Shown here in pieces: positions 62,929 to 64,000 of a DNA stretch of 64,000 nucleotides. Origin of the DNA: an uncultured Rikenellaceae bacterium (lineage in GTDB: Bacteria > Bacteroidota > Bacteroidia > Bacteroidales > Rikenellaceae); assembly GCA_946486375.1 (NCBI GenBank), contig CAMLTW010000004.1, forward strand, positions 124,001 through 188,000, read 5' to 3'. Both the position numbers and the translations under genes were made by a program. The notes beneath the pieces were generated by a model that saw only the letters and a program-made list of their open reading frames with translations, was not told where the DNA came from and did not search any database. Numbering within the stretch: the first letter of the stretch is position 1; each line of letters starts with the position of its first letter.

Positions 62929-63026
62929 TTTTCCGGGAAATACATTTTGCGAACAATAGGTGGCGGAATAGAATCCTTTTTAAATGCCGGTCGCTGTCAT
63001 CTTTCGGGTGTTTTCGGAAAAACGGG

Positions 63027-63821
63027 CTAATGCTCGACCTTTTCGCGGGAAGCCAAATCCGGCTGCGACGGACGGCTGCGAAACAAGTTGACCAGTCCCA
63101 GGTAACCGATCGTGTAGTAAAGTTTGACCAGATGTTTGACCCGAAGCACTCCCTGATCCAACTCCTTAATCACCTGAACGTTGTCGCGCAATCCGCGCAC
63201 ACGGTGGACGTTGGAAATACCGCTCTTGTCAAAGATGGCGACCGGTCCGCCTACATAACGAAACCGACACCCCGAAACGAAACACTGTTTGAAGAATTTG
63301 AAATCGGCTGAAAGAGGATGATTGATATCGAATCCTCCGGCTTTCATGAGCGAGGTGCGCACGAAAGTGCTTTGATGACAGCAGAACATGCGATGAATGT
63401 TGCAAGGTTCGGGATTCGCTCTGCGAAGCTGTCTTTCCCCGTTTTTCCCCGGAATGATCACATCTCCGTAAAGAATGTCCCATCGCTCCGACACAGCCGC
63501 ATCAGCCAGCTTTCTCAACACGTTCTCATCCGCGAACGTATCTCCGCTGTTCATGAAATTGATCCACTTGCCTTTCGCTTCCCGTATCCCCTTGTTCATG
63601 GCATCGTAGATTCCCCGGTCGGGTTCGGCGATCAGCCGGTCGATCCGATCCCGGTAACGTCCGATCACGTCCAACGTTCCGTCCGTGGAGCCCCCGTCGA
63701 CCACGATGTATTCGTAGTCGGAAAACTTCTGGAGAAGAACGCTTCTAATCGTTCCCTCCACTTTTTTCACATCGTTCAGCACGACGGTTACGATGGTAAA
63801 CAATGGGGACCGTGCATCCAT
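63027..63821 (-). CDS. Glycosyltransferase family 2 protein
   Basis: GT-A glycosyltransferase, 264 residues. FTIVTVVLNDVKKVEGTIRS, VVDGGSTDGTLDVI, EPDRGIYDAMNKGIREAKG and MNSGDTFADENVL match the WcaA/PglI-like group, as in the gene at 42180-42935 (same EPDxGIYDAMNKG motif). The Cys-containing part (MFCCHQSTFVR) lies where the acceptor is bound. Single gene near the right edge; about 180 bp follow to the window end without a gene that I can support. Confidence 0.9.
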   Translation of the reverse strand: MDARSPLFTIVTVVLNDVKKVEGTIRSVLLQKFSDYEYIVVDGGSTDGTLDVIGRYRDRIDRLIAEPDRGIYDAMNKGIREAKGKWINFMNSGDTFADENVLRKLADAAVSERWDILYGDVIIPGKNGERQLRRANPEPCNIHRMFCCHQSTFVRTSLMKAGGFDINHPLSADFKFFKQCFVSGCRFRYVGGPVAIFDKSGISNVHRVRGLRDNVQVIKELDQGVLRVKHLVKLYYTIGYLGLVNLFRSRPSQPDLASREKVEH

Positions 63822-64000
63822 TATCCTCTACTTATTTTGGTATCCTTCCCATACATTATTCATTCCACGATATGCTCCCGCCGTTATCTTTCCGTTCCTG
63901 ATTACCGTTCCCGGCTTCCGTCCGGCAAGCGAAAAAAGCCCGCTTTGTAAAAATTCCGGAACCCTCCGATACGCCGTCCGCCCAACAGCCGGTTTTCGAT
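63822..64000. other. Right-edge spacer
   Basis: About 180 bp upstream of the minus-strand GT2. I see no gene and no clear TAnnTTTG element on the minus strand. Confidence 0.4.

Overview
The window is a chromosomal segment of a GC-rich member of the phylum Bacteroidota, most likely order Bacteroidales. The Rikenellaceae/Alistipes group is my best guess, from gene content only. The evidence is: many genes preceded by the Bacteroidota -7 promoter element TAnnTTTG with few Shine-Dalgarno sites; the operon nadK-uppS-bamA-ompH-ompH divergent from pdxJ; type III glutamine synthetase (GlnN); sodium-pumping methylmalonyl-CoA decarboxylase with methylmalonyl-CoA epimerase; DUF4251, DUF1573, DUF4922 and clostripain-type lipoproteins; and lipoprotein TamA next to TamB. 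I see no phage, plasmid, insertion sequence or CRISPR array. Nearly everything is housekeeping or envelope-related.

Layout. 1-7423: tamB (cut by the left edge) and tamA. 7424-8386: a gene-free stretch with dispersed 40-44 nt repeats and a 51-bp tandem repeat. 8387-9685: dinD-like gene, a terminator and tRNA-Arg(TCT). 9779-12665: a PspC / PadR / PspC / LiaF-like membrane-stress cassette with a palindrome across its promoter. 12750-16182: histidine kinase, S41 protease and a small membrane protein, all minus strand. 16242-20185: voltage-gated K+ channel, EamA transporter, recQ. 20362-26242: rfbB, rfbA, a two-component system, RlmI-type methyltransferase and a DEDD exonuclease. 26526-30032: clostripain-like lipoprotein and glnN. 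30251-34847: methylmalonyl-CoA decarboxylase operon. 34998-38571: glycosyltransferase/DUF1573 pair, thioredoxin-like protein, two DUF4251 proteins. 38700-44879: Tat-exported Gfo/Idh/MocA protein, CatB/Vat-type acetyltransferase, lipoprotein, GT2, second S41 protease, tiny lipoprotein. 45062-50498: GT2-DUF4922-SpoIID operon divergent from a sugar kinase-murQ operon. 50648-54820: rny, a probable 6S RNA, zapA with a coiled-coil partner, rimO. 54970-60319: ompH x2, bamA, uppS, nadK. 60633-63821: pdxJ, CCA-adding-type nucleotidyltransferase, GT2.

How the genes work together. Outer-membrane biogenesis is heavily represented (TamA/TamB, BamA, two Skp-like chaperones, UppS), along with surface glycans (RfbA/RfbB, four glycosyltransferases) and envelope sensing (PspC cassette, two kinases, S41 proteases). 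Fermentative metabolism appears as the succinate-to-propionate branch (epimerase plus biotin-dependent Na+ pump) and nitrogen assimilation by GlnN. The best candidate for a poorly described system is the divergent locus at 45062-50498, which joins peptidoglycan-sugar recycling (BadF-type kinase, MurQ) to a SpoIID-domain protein with no visible export signal, a GalT/Ap4A-phosphorylase-like DUF4922 protein and a tandem-domain glycosyltransferase. The PspC-PadR cassette and the lamin-tail/OadG fusion are the next most interesting.
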